Source: an uncultured Parvibacter sp.
Lineage (GTDB): Bacteria; Actinomycetota; Coriobacteriia; Coriobacteriales; Eggerthellaceae
Direction: 5' to 3'
Assembly (NCBI GenBank): GCA_910587945.1
Contig: CAJUNI010000003.1
Coordinates: 1-64,000, forward strand
DNA length: 64,000 nucleotides
The stretch's first letter is position 1, and the number at the start of each line of letters is the position of its first letter. Made by a program: the position numbers and the translations under genes. The notes under the pieces are model-generated. The model was given only the letters and a program-made list of their open reading frames with translations. It ran no database searches and was not told the DNA's origin. This document shows positions 54,178-62,600 of this stretch, piece by piece.

Positions 54178-54498
54178 CTACTCATCCCCTTCATCCAGCA
54201 GGTACGCATCCCCGCGCGTCAGACCCAACAGTGTGGTAAATCCGCTCTGAACCACCTGCTCCAACGACCCCACGTTGCTTGACAACGTGGCCATAGCGTC
54301 GATAAGTTGGTTTAAGCGCTGCACCTCAAGCCGTGGCAGATCGTAATCGCCCACAGCCACCCGAATGGACAGCTCAATGGACTGCCGCAAGTATTCGCTG
54401 ATAGTCAGATCCTCTTTTTTCGCCCAGTAGACCAAACGGTCGTACTCTTCCTGGGACAGGACGAGATTCACCTGTTTCTTGTCTGTTCTCGATGCCAT
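54178..54498 (-). CDS. Ribbon-helix-helix protein, MobC-like, 106 aa
   Basis: ATG 54498 has AAGGGG upstream; earlier in-frame starts run into non-coding sequence. The N-terminus RTDKKQVNLVLSQEEYDRLV, then TISEYLRQSIEL, is a ribbon-helix-helix fold (beta strand KQVNLVLS, two helices). The C-terminal helix (LNQLIDAMATLSSNVGSLEQ) resembles the MobC/relaxase accessory tail. It would bind oriT and recruit the relaxase. The adjacent 318-bp gap upstream is the best oriT candidate. Confidence 0.7.
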   Translation of the reverse strand: MASRTDKKQVNLVLSQEEYDRLVYWAKKEDLTISEYLRQSIELSIRVAVGDYDLPRLEVQRLNQLIDAMATLSSNVGSLEQVVQSGFTTLLGLTRGDAYLLDEGDE

Positions 54499-54816
54499 AG
54501 CACACCCCTTAACCTTGTGCATTTCCCGTTGCACAACCAAGGAAAGAGACGCCGCCAGGAACGGGACGCCCTCGGGAAGTGCCGGCTTCAACCACCGGGC
54601 CGAGCAGGAATTGCCGCTCGACGGTTCCACGAAGGGGTGCGTGGTCGAACGCCCATAAAACAGAGCCTGCCTGCAAACGGGAGAGGATTGCCGTCACAGG
54701 TGACCCCGTAACGCGCATCCTACCAACAAGGCAGCCGCCATGCGGCGCATCGACCCAGCTAACCGACAGGGAATCCCGTCCCCGCCGGCATCTCTCCACC
54801 TTGAAAATCTTCTCGC
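54499..54816. other. 318-bp non-coding region, candidate oriT
   Basis: No convincing gene on either strand. It contains a GTCAC-AG-GTGAC palindrome (54693-54704), GC-rich inverted pieces near 54550-54620 and a minus 10-like GTGGTAGAAT near its right end. It lies immediately upstream of the ribbon-helix-helix and AT-hook genes, the usual position for oriT. No nic consensus was identified. Confidence 0.35.
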
Positions 54817-55851
54817 CTATTCTACCACACTCTCATCCGCGGGCACCTCGGCGCAGAGCACCAACGTGCGGGTCTGATTGAAGGGCCATGAGCAGCAAGC
54901 CAGCGTGAGCGTGCTGTCCGCCTGCTCGATAAGCTCCGCCGCATTGGGCGCCACCGCCGTGGCCTCACGGGCCACATCGGCCATCCACTGGCGCATGGCC
55001 TCCAGGCGCATCTGTTCGAGCACCTTCGCCTGCTCCTCCTCGTTGCACACAAACACATTGTGCACATCCACGAGGGCCCCATCCTCGCCACGCACCTGTC
55101 CCGGCCCCGTGTATGCAACCAAAGGCTCGGACTCGATCCACTCCTCATCTTGCGTGGTGTCGTTCCACTTGCCCGCATTCGCGTTGGCCACAGCCCAGGC
55201 CGCACAACGTGCCTCGTAGTCGGCCTGATCAGGTGTAAAATCGAACTGCTGGATAGTCTGATAGGTCGGGTCTACCGCAAGCGCACACACCGGCACATAC
55301 CGCTGCGAATGCGTGTCGCTCTCACCCTTCGGCGTGTAGTTCACTGCCTTGATCTCATCAAATGACGCCTGCTCATAAGCATCAGCTAGAGGACGGAACA
55401 TACCTCCCGCTACCAGCGTGTGCCCGTAGATAATCTTATTCGGGCTGTCCCAATCGCTGCGATAGTCAAGAAACACCGTGGTATAAGAGTCATTGCCGTC
55501 CAGGTCGTGATAAAGATAGTACTCATTGTCCTCGCCTTGGACGATCGGATAGCTCACATCCTTGCCTTCGACTTCAACCCATGCGCCATAACGCTCGTCC
55601 ATATCCCCGCTCTTCAACGAAGAGACAGTCTTGGCTTCGTACTCGCTCTCATCCCACTTCGGTGACTCGAACCCGAACCACCATACTGCGAACACCACTG
55701 CGGCGCCAATGACAGCGCACATGAGTGAGAGCATCACACGCCCAATCCTCCGTGCCGCTTTGCGGTGCCGACCAACCTGCTCGGGCTCGACCTCTTCGAG
55801 GGAACCCGTGGCGTACACATTGCCGCCCTTTTTCAAAATTTCCGATGCCAT
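54817..55851 (-). CDS. Class B-type sortase, 344 aa
   Basis: ATG 55851 follows AAGGGG. Cytoplasmic basic start, membrane helix (VMLSLMCAVIGAAVVFAVWW), then the sortase fold: YPIVQGEDNEYYLYHDLDGN, FLDYR, the catalytic His in NKIIYGHTLVAGGMF, and the C-terminal TLACCSWPF with catalytic Cys (second Cys) followed by Arg in NQTRTLVL. The YPIVQ and YLYHDLDG blocks are those of SrtB-type enzymes. It attaches LPXTG-like proteins to peptidoglycan or to each other. The LPKTG protein immediately upstream and the giant adhesin further right are the expected substrates. Confidence 0.85.
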   Translation of the reverse strand: MASEILKKGGNVYATGSLEEVEPEQVGRHRKAARRIGRVMLSLMCAVIGAAVVFAVWWFGFESPKWDESEYEAKTVSSLKSGDMDERYGAWVEVEGKDVSYPIVQGEDNEYYLYHDLDGNDSYTTVFLDYRSDWDSPNKIIYGHTLVAGGMFRPLADAYEQASFDEIKAVNYTPKGESDTHSQRYVPVCALAVDPTYQTIQQFDFTPDQADYEARCAAWAVANANAGKWNDTTQDEEWIESEPLVAYTGPGQVRGEDGALVDVHNVFVCNEEEQAKVLEQMRLEAMRQWMADVAREATAVAPNAAELIEQADSTLTLACCSWPFNQTRTLVLCAEVPADESVVE

Positions 55852-55890
55852 ATCCCGATTACCCCTTAATCCAACTTCCCATTTGCAGTG

Positions 55891-55931
55891 AAAAGGGCCG
55901 GAAACGCCGTATGAGCGACGCTGCCGGCCCT
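55891..55931 (-). terminator. Rho-independent terminator of LPKTG gene
   Basis: AGGGCCGG / CCGGCCCT stem around a long loop, then TTTT on the minus strand, about 30 bases past the stop at 55962. Confidence 0.75.
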
Positions 55932-55961
55932 CTAAGGCCTGATAACGGTTAAATCGCTATC

Positions 55962-57599
55962 CTACCCCTTGAAACGTCCCGAAAGCCCGTTAGAGGGCGC
56001 CTCGTAGGCCAGTTTTCCATTCATGCGGCGATAGATGGCAAAGCCAATGCCGCCGCAAGCAGCGAGTGCCGCCAGAATGACCGCAGCCACACCCGTCTTG
56101 GGGAGAACCTCCTTGACGAACTTCTCCGTCTCTTCAGCCTGCTTCTGCTCGACCTCCTTCTTCTCCTCTTCCTTCTGGACGATCTCATCGATGATAGGCT
56201 CATCTGCCTTCGCCTGGGCGACCGACGTGAAGCTCACGGCCTGATTCGGATCCCAAATCTCATTGTGGGCAGCAATAAGATTGAGTCCGCCATTGGGAAC
56301 CACGGCCATCTCATCGTCCACGTTCGGCGCGTAGGTGGCCAGGAAATTCTGCTTCACACGATTGGTACCCGCCTCAAGAGCTGACTTCATCTCATCGGAC
56401 ATCTCATCTTCAGCGATCGTGATAGCCTCAGCACCCGTGCCCTGTGGGTCATCGGGCGTCAGCGTCACCGTGATCTTGTCATCTTCCCCGACAACAACCG
56501 AGGTGACCGTGTAGGCAACCCCATCGATAATGGCAGTATCGCCAGGAAGCACATTGCCGTCATAACGCTCGATCGTGTAAACGTTCTCAGCAGACTCAGC
56601 CTTTGGCTCAGCCTCATCACCCTCGCTCACAGCCTCGATAACCTTAGCCGGCACCAGATCGTTATACCAGACTACAGAACCCACGGGTAGCTTCTGATTG
56701 ACTCCCATCTCGCGGGTCGGCTCATCCTCGGGCCACGCTGCCTGGCCTGCAGCCACAAATGCGGACTCGCCGTCGGGCACAAAACCGTTCTCACCAGCCT
56801 GCACCAGATGCTCGTAGGCCACCAAAGTCCATCCATACAGACCCGTGCAGTCCAGATCGTCGAAAGTCACATCCACATAGCCCGACTCGGTGCGTGGCGC
56901 AAACGACGCCATGCCCGTCACAGCGCCATCCCAGATGCCGAGCTCACCAGCCTCGACCGTACGGCCCGTATCAGTAGGCGCAGTCTTTCCGTCCCACACC
57001 ATAGGCGCCTCGAACACATGCCCGTTCTCATCAGCGAACTCCACAACCCCGTCGTGGATGCCGAGCAGCGTGCCCATATCCTTGAACTCGGCCTTGGCCG
57101 CATCGGTGCCGCCATCAGATGTAAACTCGACGCCCACCAGCTGGCGCAGATGAATGGTCCCGATCACATGGTACGGTGCATTACGATTCAGGTTCTCATA
57201 GAACACACGGTCGGACAGGACGGTGGCGCCATCATCAGCGACCTTGAGAACCGACCCCATGTCGCCTGCAGCATAGTCACCGGACCAACGCGAGGTACCA
57301 TCGGTGTTGCCTACCATGGAGTACCACTTACCACCCTCGGCAGTGCCCTCCACGTTCACATCGAACGGATCGCCCGTCTCACCGGACTCCTCGTCGGTAA
57401 GTCCCATGTGCACATAGCCGTTCCAGCCGATATGACTGCCATTCTGAGTGAATGCTGCACGAATGGTCGGATCCTTAGCTTCGGACTCGCCCTCCGTGCC
57501 CTCCTCATCTGCATAGGCCAAACTGGGTACTGCGAGCATGGCTGCAAGGCCAAATGCAACCGCTCCCCGTACTGTTCGATTCATCTTGGAAAACACCAT
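55962..57599 (-). CDS. LPKTG-anchored surface protein, 545 aa
   Basis: Signal peptide (RGAVAFGLAAMLAVPSLAYA) after MVFSKMNRT. Beta-rich ectodomain with THIGWNG-like strands and Asp/Glu-rich repeats. A Lys/Glu coiled stalk (QKEEEKKEVEQKQAEETEKF), then LPKTG, a hydrophobic helix and the basic tail YRRMNGK. GGGGAGAG fits ATG 57599. Substrate of the adjacent sortase. The ectodomain family is not recognised. The stalk suggests presentation away from the wall, as for mating-aggregation factors (inference). Confidence 0.8.
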   Translation of the reverse strand: MVFSKMNRTVRGAVAFGLAAMLAVPSLAYADEEGTEGESEAKDPTIRAAFTQNGSHIGWNGYVHMGLTDEESGETGDPFDVNVEGTAEGGKWYSMVGNTDGTSRWSGDYAAGDMGSVLKVADDGATVLSDRVFYENLNRNAPYHVIGTIHLRQLVGVEFTSDGGTDAAKAEFKDMGTLLGIHDGVVEFADENGHVFEAPMVWDGKTAPTDTGRTVEAGELGIWDGAVTGMASFAPRTESGYVDVTFDDLDCTGLYGWTLVAYEHLVQAGENGFVPDGESAFVAAGQAAWPEDEPTREMGVNQKLPVGSVVWYNDLVPAKVIEAVSEGDEAEPKAESAENVYTIERYDGNVLPGDTAIIDGVAYTVTSVVVGEDDKITVTLTPDDPQGTGAEAITIAEDEMSDEMKSALEAGTNRVKQNFLATYAPNVDDEMAVVPNGGLNLIAAHNEIWDPNQAVSFTSVAQAKADEPIIDEIVQKEEEKKEVEQKQAEETEKFVKEVLPKTGVAAVILAALAACGGIGFAIYRRMNGKLAYEAPSNGLSGRFKG

Positions 57600-57661
57600 A
57601 GAGATCTCTCCCCTTTCCCTGCGAGAACGCTCTCCCCGCGATCATCGTTTGCTCGAAAGTA

Positions 57662-58456
57662 TCAAGATTGTACCACACCGATACGCCTCATGACACCAGC
57701 TTCATCATCCAAAACGGACGGCACCGCGTCCCATTCGAAGAACCAATCGGCCCCGCCCACAGCATACGTTCCGTCAATCATGTACGGCTTCCCGTCAATG
57801 GCGACCACGCACACGGCATGCGTTCCCGCGTCCGCTGTAGCAGCCACCGCGTTGATGCCGAGACGCTGGCACACATCAGCGGCGGCGCGAGCCCAGCCCA
57901 CACAGTTGGCGCGACCTTCTGACACCGCCTGCCAAGGTGTTGAGTCATCCTCATAGTCGGTGTCCGCATAGGCGCCACCTGCGAAGAGCCGAGAAAGCGC
58001 CATCACCATCGCACACCGGTCGCAATCCGCAGTTGCTGCCGCAGCCACGAATCCGTCCATGGCAACCTCGTAAGCACCCTTATCGGACCCCTCAACGCGT
58101 GCCAGATCGATCCGTACCATGTTCTCATCGGGATGGTACTTCCCCGACTCGGCGCTATAGCTCACATCGAATGTATCCGCAGGCATCATCATGGCACTTA
58201 AGTGCCACCCATCCAACGCCTCCTTACCGTCCATATCATAGAACTCGATGGCATCATGGCCAGCTTCAACTGCGTCAGCCACTTCAACCACCATATCGGG
58301 CACCGCCATCGTGAGCGCATCTGTTCGGTGCGCCGAATGCACCACATACGCGCTGTCTACCACTTCGGTGCGCAAGGCAGCACTGACACCGATGCACAAA
58401 GACGCCGCACCCAAACAGAGGCAAAGTACAGCACCCAAAACCCCTTTGACCCTCAT
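57662..58456 (-). CDS. Secreted transglutaminase-like protein, 264 aa
   Basis: ATG 58456 after GGGGTTGTG. Signal peptide (VLGAVLCLCLGAASLCIGVS). The C-terminal half has the transglutaminase-like triad: Cys in EGRANCVGWARAAADV, His in GTHAVCVV, Asp in KPYMIDGTY. This fold in secreted bacterial proteins acts as a peptidase or cross-linker. It sits between two sortase-substrate genes, so it may modify or cross-link the adhesins. Confidence 0.72.
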   Translation of the reverse strand: MRVKGVLGAVLCLCLGAASLCIGVSAALRTEVVDSAYVVHSAHRTDALTMAVPDMVVEVADAVEAGHDAIEFYDMDGKEALDGWHLSAMMMPADTFDVSYSAESGKYHPDENMVRIDLARVEGSDKGAYEVAMDGFVAAAATADCDRCAMVMALSRLFAGGAYADTDYEDDSTPWQAVSEGRANCVGWARAAADVCQRLGINAVAATADAGTHAVCVVAIDGKPYMIDGTYAVGGADWFFEWDAVPSVLDDEAGVMRRIGVVQS

Positions 58457-58472
58457 CACAACCCCATTCCAA

Positions 58473-58515
58473 GAAAAGACCCCCGGATGCACCCTCCCAG
58501 TGCATCCAGGGGTCT
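58473..58515 (-). terminator. Rho-independent terminator of 329-aa gene
   Basis: Stem GGATGCAC / GTGCATCC extended by GACCCC / GGGGTC with one bulge, then TTTTCTT on the minus strand, about 26 bases past the stop at 58541. It overlaps the ribosome-site region of the next gene. Confidence 0.75.
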
Positions 58516-58540
58516 CCCGTCAACCCTGTCCTTTAGATCC

Positions 58541-59530
58541 TTAACCCTGGCTCTTCATAGAATCGTCCAGCGGCTTCACCTCACCGCAGGTGGTGCAGAC
58601 CATGTGGTCGGCCACATTCTCAACCCAAGCCTCGGCATCCACCACAGTCTCGACCCAAGCCTCAGTGACCAGGACCTTCTCAGTCAGCGGAACGTTACGA
58701 GAATAACCCGAATGACCAGTCTCGGCAATATGCTGAGCGGCCTTGCCGTCGATAACCTCACCGCACTCGTTGCAGATGGAATGCTCGGTGGTGACATCCT
58801 TATACACTGCCGGGTGATCCACCGTGTGGCTCACCTCATCATGGTTGATGGTCTTCATCACGATGGTCCAATCATGAGTGTGGGCGGATTTGATCGCGTC
58901 CAGTTCGGCATCACGTTCGGCCACATCGGCCTCGTACTGGGCCTGAGCCTCGGCAGCAGCAGCATCAGCCGCAGCCTTATCTTCAGCAGCCTTGGCATCG
59001 CGCTCAGCTAGATCCTGGCTGTACTTGTCACCCGTGTCAGCCAGATCCTTCTGATACTGCTGGGTCGCCGCATCGCGATCGGCACGGGCCGCACTCTCGC
59101 TTGCATTGGCTGCATTGATAGCGAACAGACCCACGATAACCAGAACCACAACCACAGCGATGGCGATAAATGCGATGCGGTACTTGTCGCGAATGTGGCG
59201 CTCATCATCCTTCATAATCTGCGCCTCAGGCACGTCCACCTTCACATCCACCACAGGCGCCGGAATGTTGATGGCAGGAGGGTTCACATTTACCGTCGCC
59301 GGCTGCACGGCCCCATAAACCGTATCAGACGGCTCGAAGGCCTGATCCATCTCCTCATCGGTCGGCTCATCCATGTGAAACTCCATGACCTCGGTCTCGC
59401 CGTCAACAGAGAAAGTCTCCCCGACAATATCAGGCTCGGGCGGCACCGGATTGGGCTTGAGCTCCTTGGTAGCCTCGGCCCCATCGAGGGGAACAGCATC
59501 CCGGATAGAATCGTCATTCAGCTTTGCCAT
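58541..59530 (-). CDS. Bitopic membrane protein with coiled coil and extracellular zinc ribbon, 329 aa
   Basis: ATG 59530 preceded by AAGGGGTTAAG. Acidic/Pro-rich cytoplasmic part (residues 1-115), membrane helix (IAFIAIAVVVVLVIVGLFAI), Ala/Glu/Asp coiled coil (AERDAKAAEDKAAADAAAAE), and a C-terminal zinc ribbon with two pairs CNEC and CTTC, interleaved with His-rich strands. The family is not recognised. The layout suggests a sensor or stalk reaching through the wall. It has its own promoter (59593-59598) and terminator. Confidence 0.68.
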   Translation of the reverse strand: MAKLNDDSIRDAVPLDGAEATKELKPNPVPPEPDIVGETFSVDGETEVMEFHMDEPTDEEMDQAFEPSDTVYGAVQPATVNVNPPAINIPAPVVDVKVDVPEAQIMKDDERHIRDKYRIAFIAIAVVVVLVIVGLFAINAANASESAARADRDAATQQYQKDLADTGDKYSQDLAERDAKAAEDKAAADAAAAEAQAQYEADVAERDAELDAIKSAHTHDWTIVMKTINHDEVSHTVDHPAVYKDVTTEHSICNECGEVIDGKAAQHIAETGHSGYSRNVPLTEKVLVTEAWVETVVDAEAWVENVADHMVCTTCGEVKPLDDSMKSQG

Positions 59531-59592
59531 AATCTTAACCCCTTGTTCTCTCTCGTTTATGGCACATCCAGTGCCGCAGATACACAATGCGC

Positions 59593-59598
59593 ATTATA
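59593..59598 (-). promoter_or_regulatory. Minus 10 element before zinc-ribbon membrane protein
   Basis: GCGTATAATG on the minus strand, 63 bases before the ATG at 59530, just after the terminator of the giant adhesin gene. Confidence 0.5.
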
Positions 59599-59618
59599 CG
59601 CGAAAAATCTTCGAAGAA

Positions 59619-59644
59619 GGAGCGGGGACATGGGACCCCGCTCC
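59619..59644 (-). terminator. Rho-independent terminator of giant adhesin
   Basis: GGAGCGGGG / CCCCGCTCC perfect 9-bp stem; downstream on the minus strand is TTCTTCGAAGATTTTT. Confidence 0.75.
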
Positions 59645-59663
59645 CCTCCGGCCGTTAAAGGCT

Positions 59664-62600
59664 CTACACGTCGTCTCGACGACGCCGCCAAATGTACACA
59701 CCAGCGATCAGACCTGCAAGACCGATCACGATGGCCCCGATAGGTAGTGCCACGTCCAGACCCGTCTTGCCGAATACAGAGCCCTTCGGCTCGCCCGTAG
59801 AGGGCATCGGGGTCTCAGGCTCGGGCTCGGGCGTCTCAGGTGGGTTCGCCGTGACGTTCACCGTCTGGCCCTCATCGTCGATATCCTCATGGGTCGTCAC
59901 CTTCACAGGCTCGGACACATCATCACCGATCTCCATCTCACGCCACAGCTGCTCGAAGGCGACCACATCGAGGTCCATGAGCTCGGACGCATCAAATGTG
60001 AAGATGACATCCACCGAGCCTTCGGACGCCGCGGGCACGAACACGGTCTCAGCAGTGACCACCTCGTCCTTGACGATAAGCGGCTCGCCCGTCTCCTTGT
60101 TCATGAGCGTGGCCTTGAGCGTGTACTCCTTACCAGCCACCAGGCCCGTATAGGTCACGATATCCTTGATGGTGGCCTCAGTGGAGTTCAGCACGTACTT
60201 GTCACCGTCGGTGGCATCCGTCGCCGTGGTGCCAATCTTCGGCGTCACGAAGGTGGCCTGCTCGCGCTCATCGTTGATGTCAAGACCGCCGGCCACAATC
60301 TGATTCTCCTTGTCGTGGGTCAGATACACCATCGAGGTGACCTTCTCCGTCGGCACGAAGCGGGCATCGAAATCATAGGTGATGTCAACATCCCCAGAGC
60401 CAGACTCAGGGGTGAAGGTGGTCTCAGCTGTCACAATACGGTCGGCGATGCCCTCATAGGCCGGGTTGGACAGCAGACGGTCAACCGCCTCCTTGTCGTA
60501 GGCCACAGGCCAATCGGTGAACTCACCAGCGGCCGGGTCGTAGGCGCCCTCAGCGCTGCCAATACCGATGGCATTAAACCACTCATCGGCGAACTGCTTG
60601 AGCACCTTCTCGTCCACAGGCTTGAACGCATACGGATCATCGTCCGCAGGCGCGTAGGCCAAGAAGGGCAGACCCGTGTTCGTATCGAACAGCATGCCGT
60701 GAACCGTGTACTCGTCACCCTCGACCGCACGCTCGTAGTGGACGGTATCCACCAGCACGGCCTCAGAATCGGCCACCACAGCCTTGTCATCGAGCCAAGA
60801 GCCACGGCTGGTCATGTCAGTGTCGAACACTACAGGCTCCACCGTCACCGTCTGACCAGGGTCATCGGGATCCTCATGGTCGGCCACCGGATTGTCAGGC
60901 TTACCCGGGTTATCGGGGTACTCATCACCCGTGGACGGGTTGTCAGGGTCAACCGGACGACCAACGGTCTCATAGGCCACCAGTGTGTAACCGGACAGCA
61001 GCGAAGCATCGAAGCGGAACTCAACCTCGAAGGTCCCGTTGGCGTCCTTCGGCGTAAAAGTAGTCGAACCGGTCACCACATTGCCATCGGCATCGCGCAG
61101 CTCGGTCACACCGAAGTCGGTCTTGACCATGAGCTTGCCCCAGCCAACATAGGTCTTGCCAGGCACCAGGTTACGGTACTCAACAGTGTCGATGAGCACA
61201 GCCTCATCATCCACGGCCACGACCTTGCCACCCGTCTTGCCGTCCACCAGCGTGGTGCCGATCTCAGGCTCGGTAATGAGCAGCGACTGGTTGTAATCGC
61301 CCATGTCGCGATGGGACGCAACCAGAGCGCCAGTCTTCACGTCATAGGCCTCCTCGAAGACCGTAATCTCCTTGCCAGCCAGCTCGCGAGTATCAATACC
61401 CTCAAAATGCACGTCCACCGAACCGTTCGGCAGCTTGGCCGTAAAGTCCTGGTAGAAGTACACCGGTTCACCGTTCTCATCGGTCAGCACCGGACGGGCC
61501 TCAGTGTACTTGTCTGCCGTGTAGTAGGTACCCGTCTCCGGGTCGATATCACGGTACACCAGCCAGGCCTTCATGCGGTACTGCTTGCCGTTCTCAAACT
61601 CGCGATAGGCGACGCGATCAACGAAATGAGACTCGGTATCGGCAGTCACGAAGTGATCGCCATCCAGGTCATCGCGGGCCTCAGTGCTGATGGAACGAAT
61701 GCCCTCGGTCTGGTTGTCTACCGTGCCGAGGTCGTACACGCGGTCAGCCTTCTTCGAAATCTTGATGTCAGGAACGCTAGCCATGATGAGACCATCGTTC
61801 ACGCCGCCCTTGACCAGCAGCTCGACCATAGAGTAGCTACCGCCACCGCTGGCGTAAGGCAGAGCACCCTTGTCATCACGCGGGCCCTTACCCTCAAGCA
61901 CCTTGTCCACACCGTCAGCACGACCGTAGAACCACAAACCAGCATCAGGATCGAGCTTGGACGCATCAACGGTGGCCCCACTGGTGTCCAGCGTGTAGTT
62001 GCCGTTGGCGTCCTTGACCACCTTGATGCCGCTCACCGCAGCGTCATTGGCGTTGGTCTTGTAGGTGTGCTTGTTGTAATCCGCCGCGGACTCATAGATG
62101 CCGTTGTCACCGGTCACAACCACATGCCACTCACCAGTCTTGGTGTCAATAAGCGCGAAGGGCACGCCAGCCAGACGCTTCTGAGACTGGTCGACCGTCT
62201 TCACAAACTTGAAGTCACCACGGTCAGTGGGGTCGAAGATAGACATCTCACCATTGTTGGTTGCATCAGCGGGATCCTTCTGATTGGGAACAAGCACATT
62301 ATGAAACTCATCAGAAGAGAAAACGTTTAACCACTTAATACGCCAACCCTCACCCTCGTCGACTACAACACGATAGCCCATCAGCTTATCGTTAATCTGA
62401 TAGCCCTTTGGAGCCTCAACCTCGCGAATGGTAGCCGTGCCAATCGGAATCGAGTTCACTACAGTACCCACAGGAATGCTTGTAGACACAAAACCAGATT
62501 GATGGTCAGCAGCCGTCACCGTATGCTTATACGGCCACGTGCCCGAAGACGGGGCCCCATACATGTTAACAGCACCAAGCTCGTTCGTCGTCCAGCGGGC

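Noticed and set aside
59889-62330. Long plus-strand open frame (813 codons) opposite the giant adhesin
   Set aside because: Antisense shadow of VaFE repeats; no ribosome site or domain.
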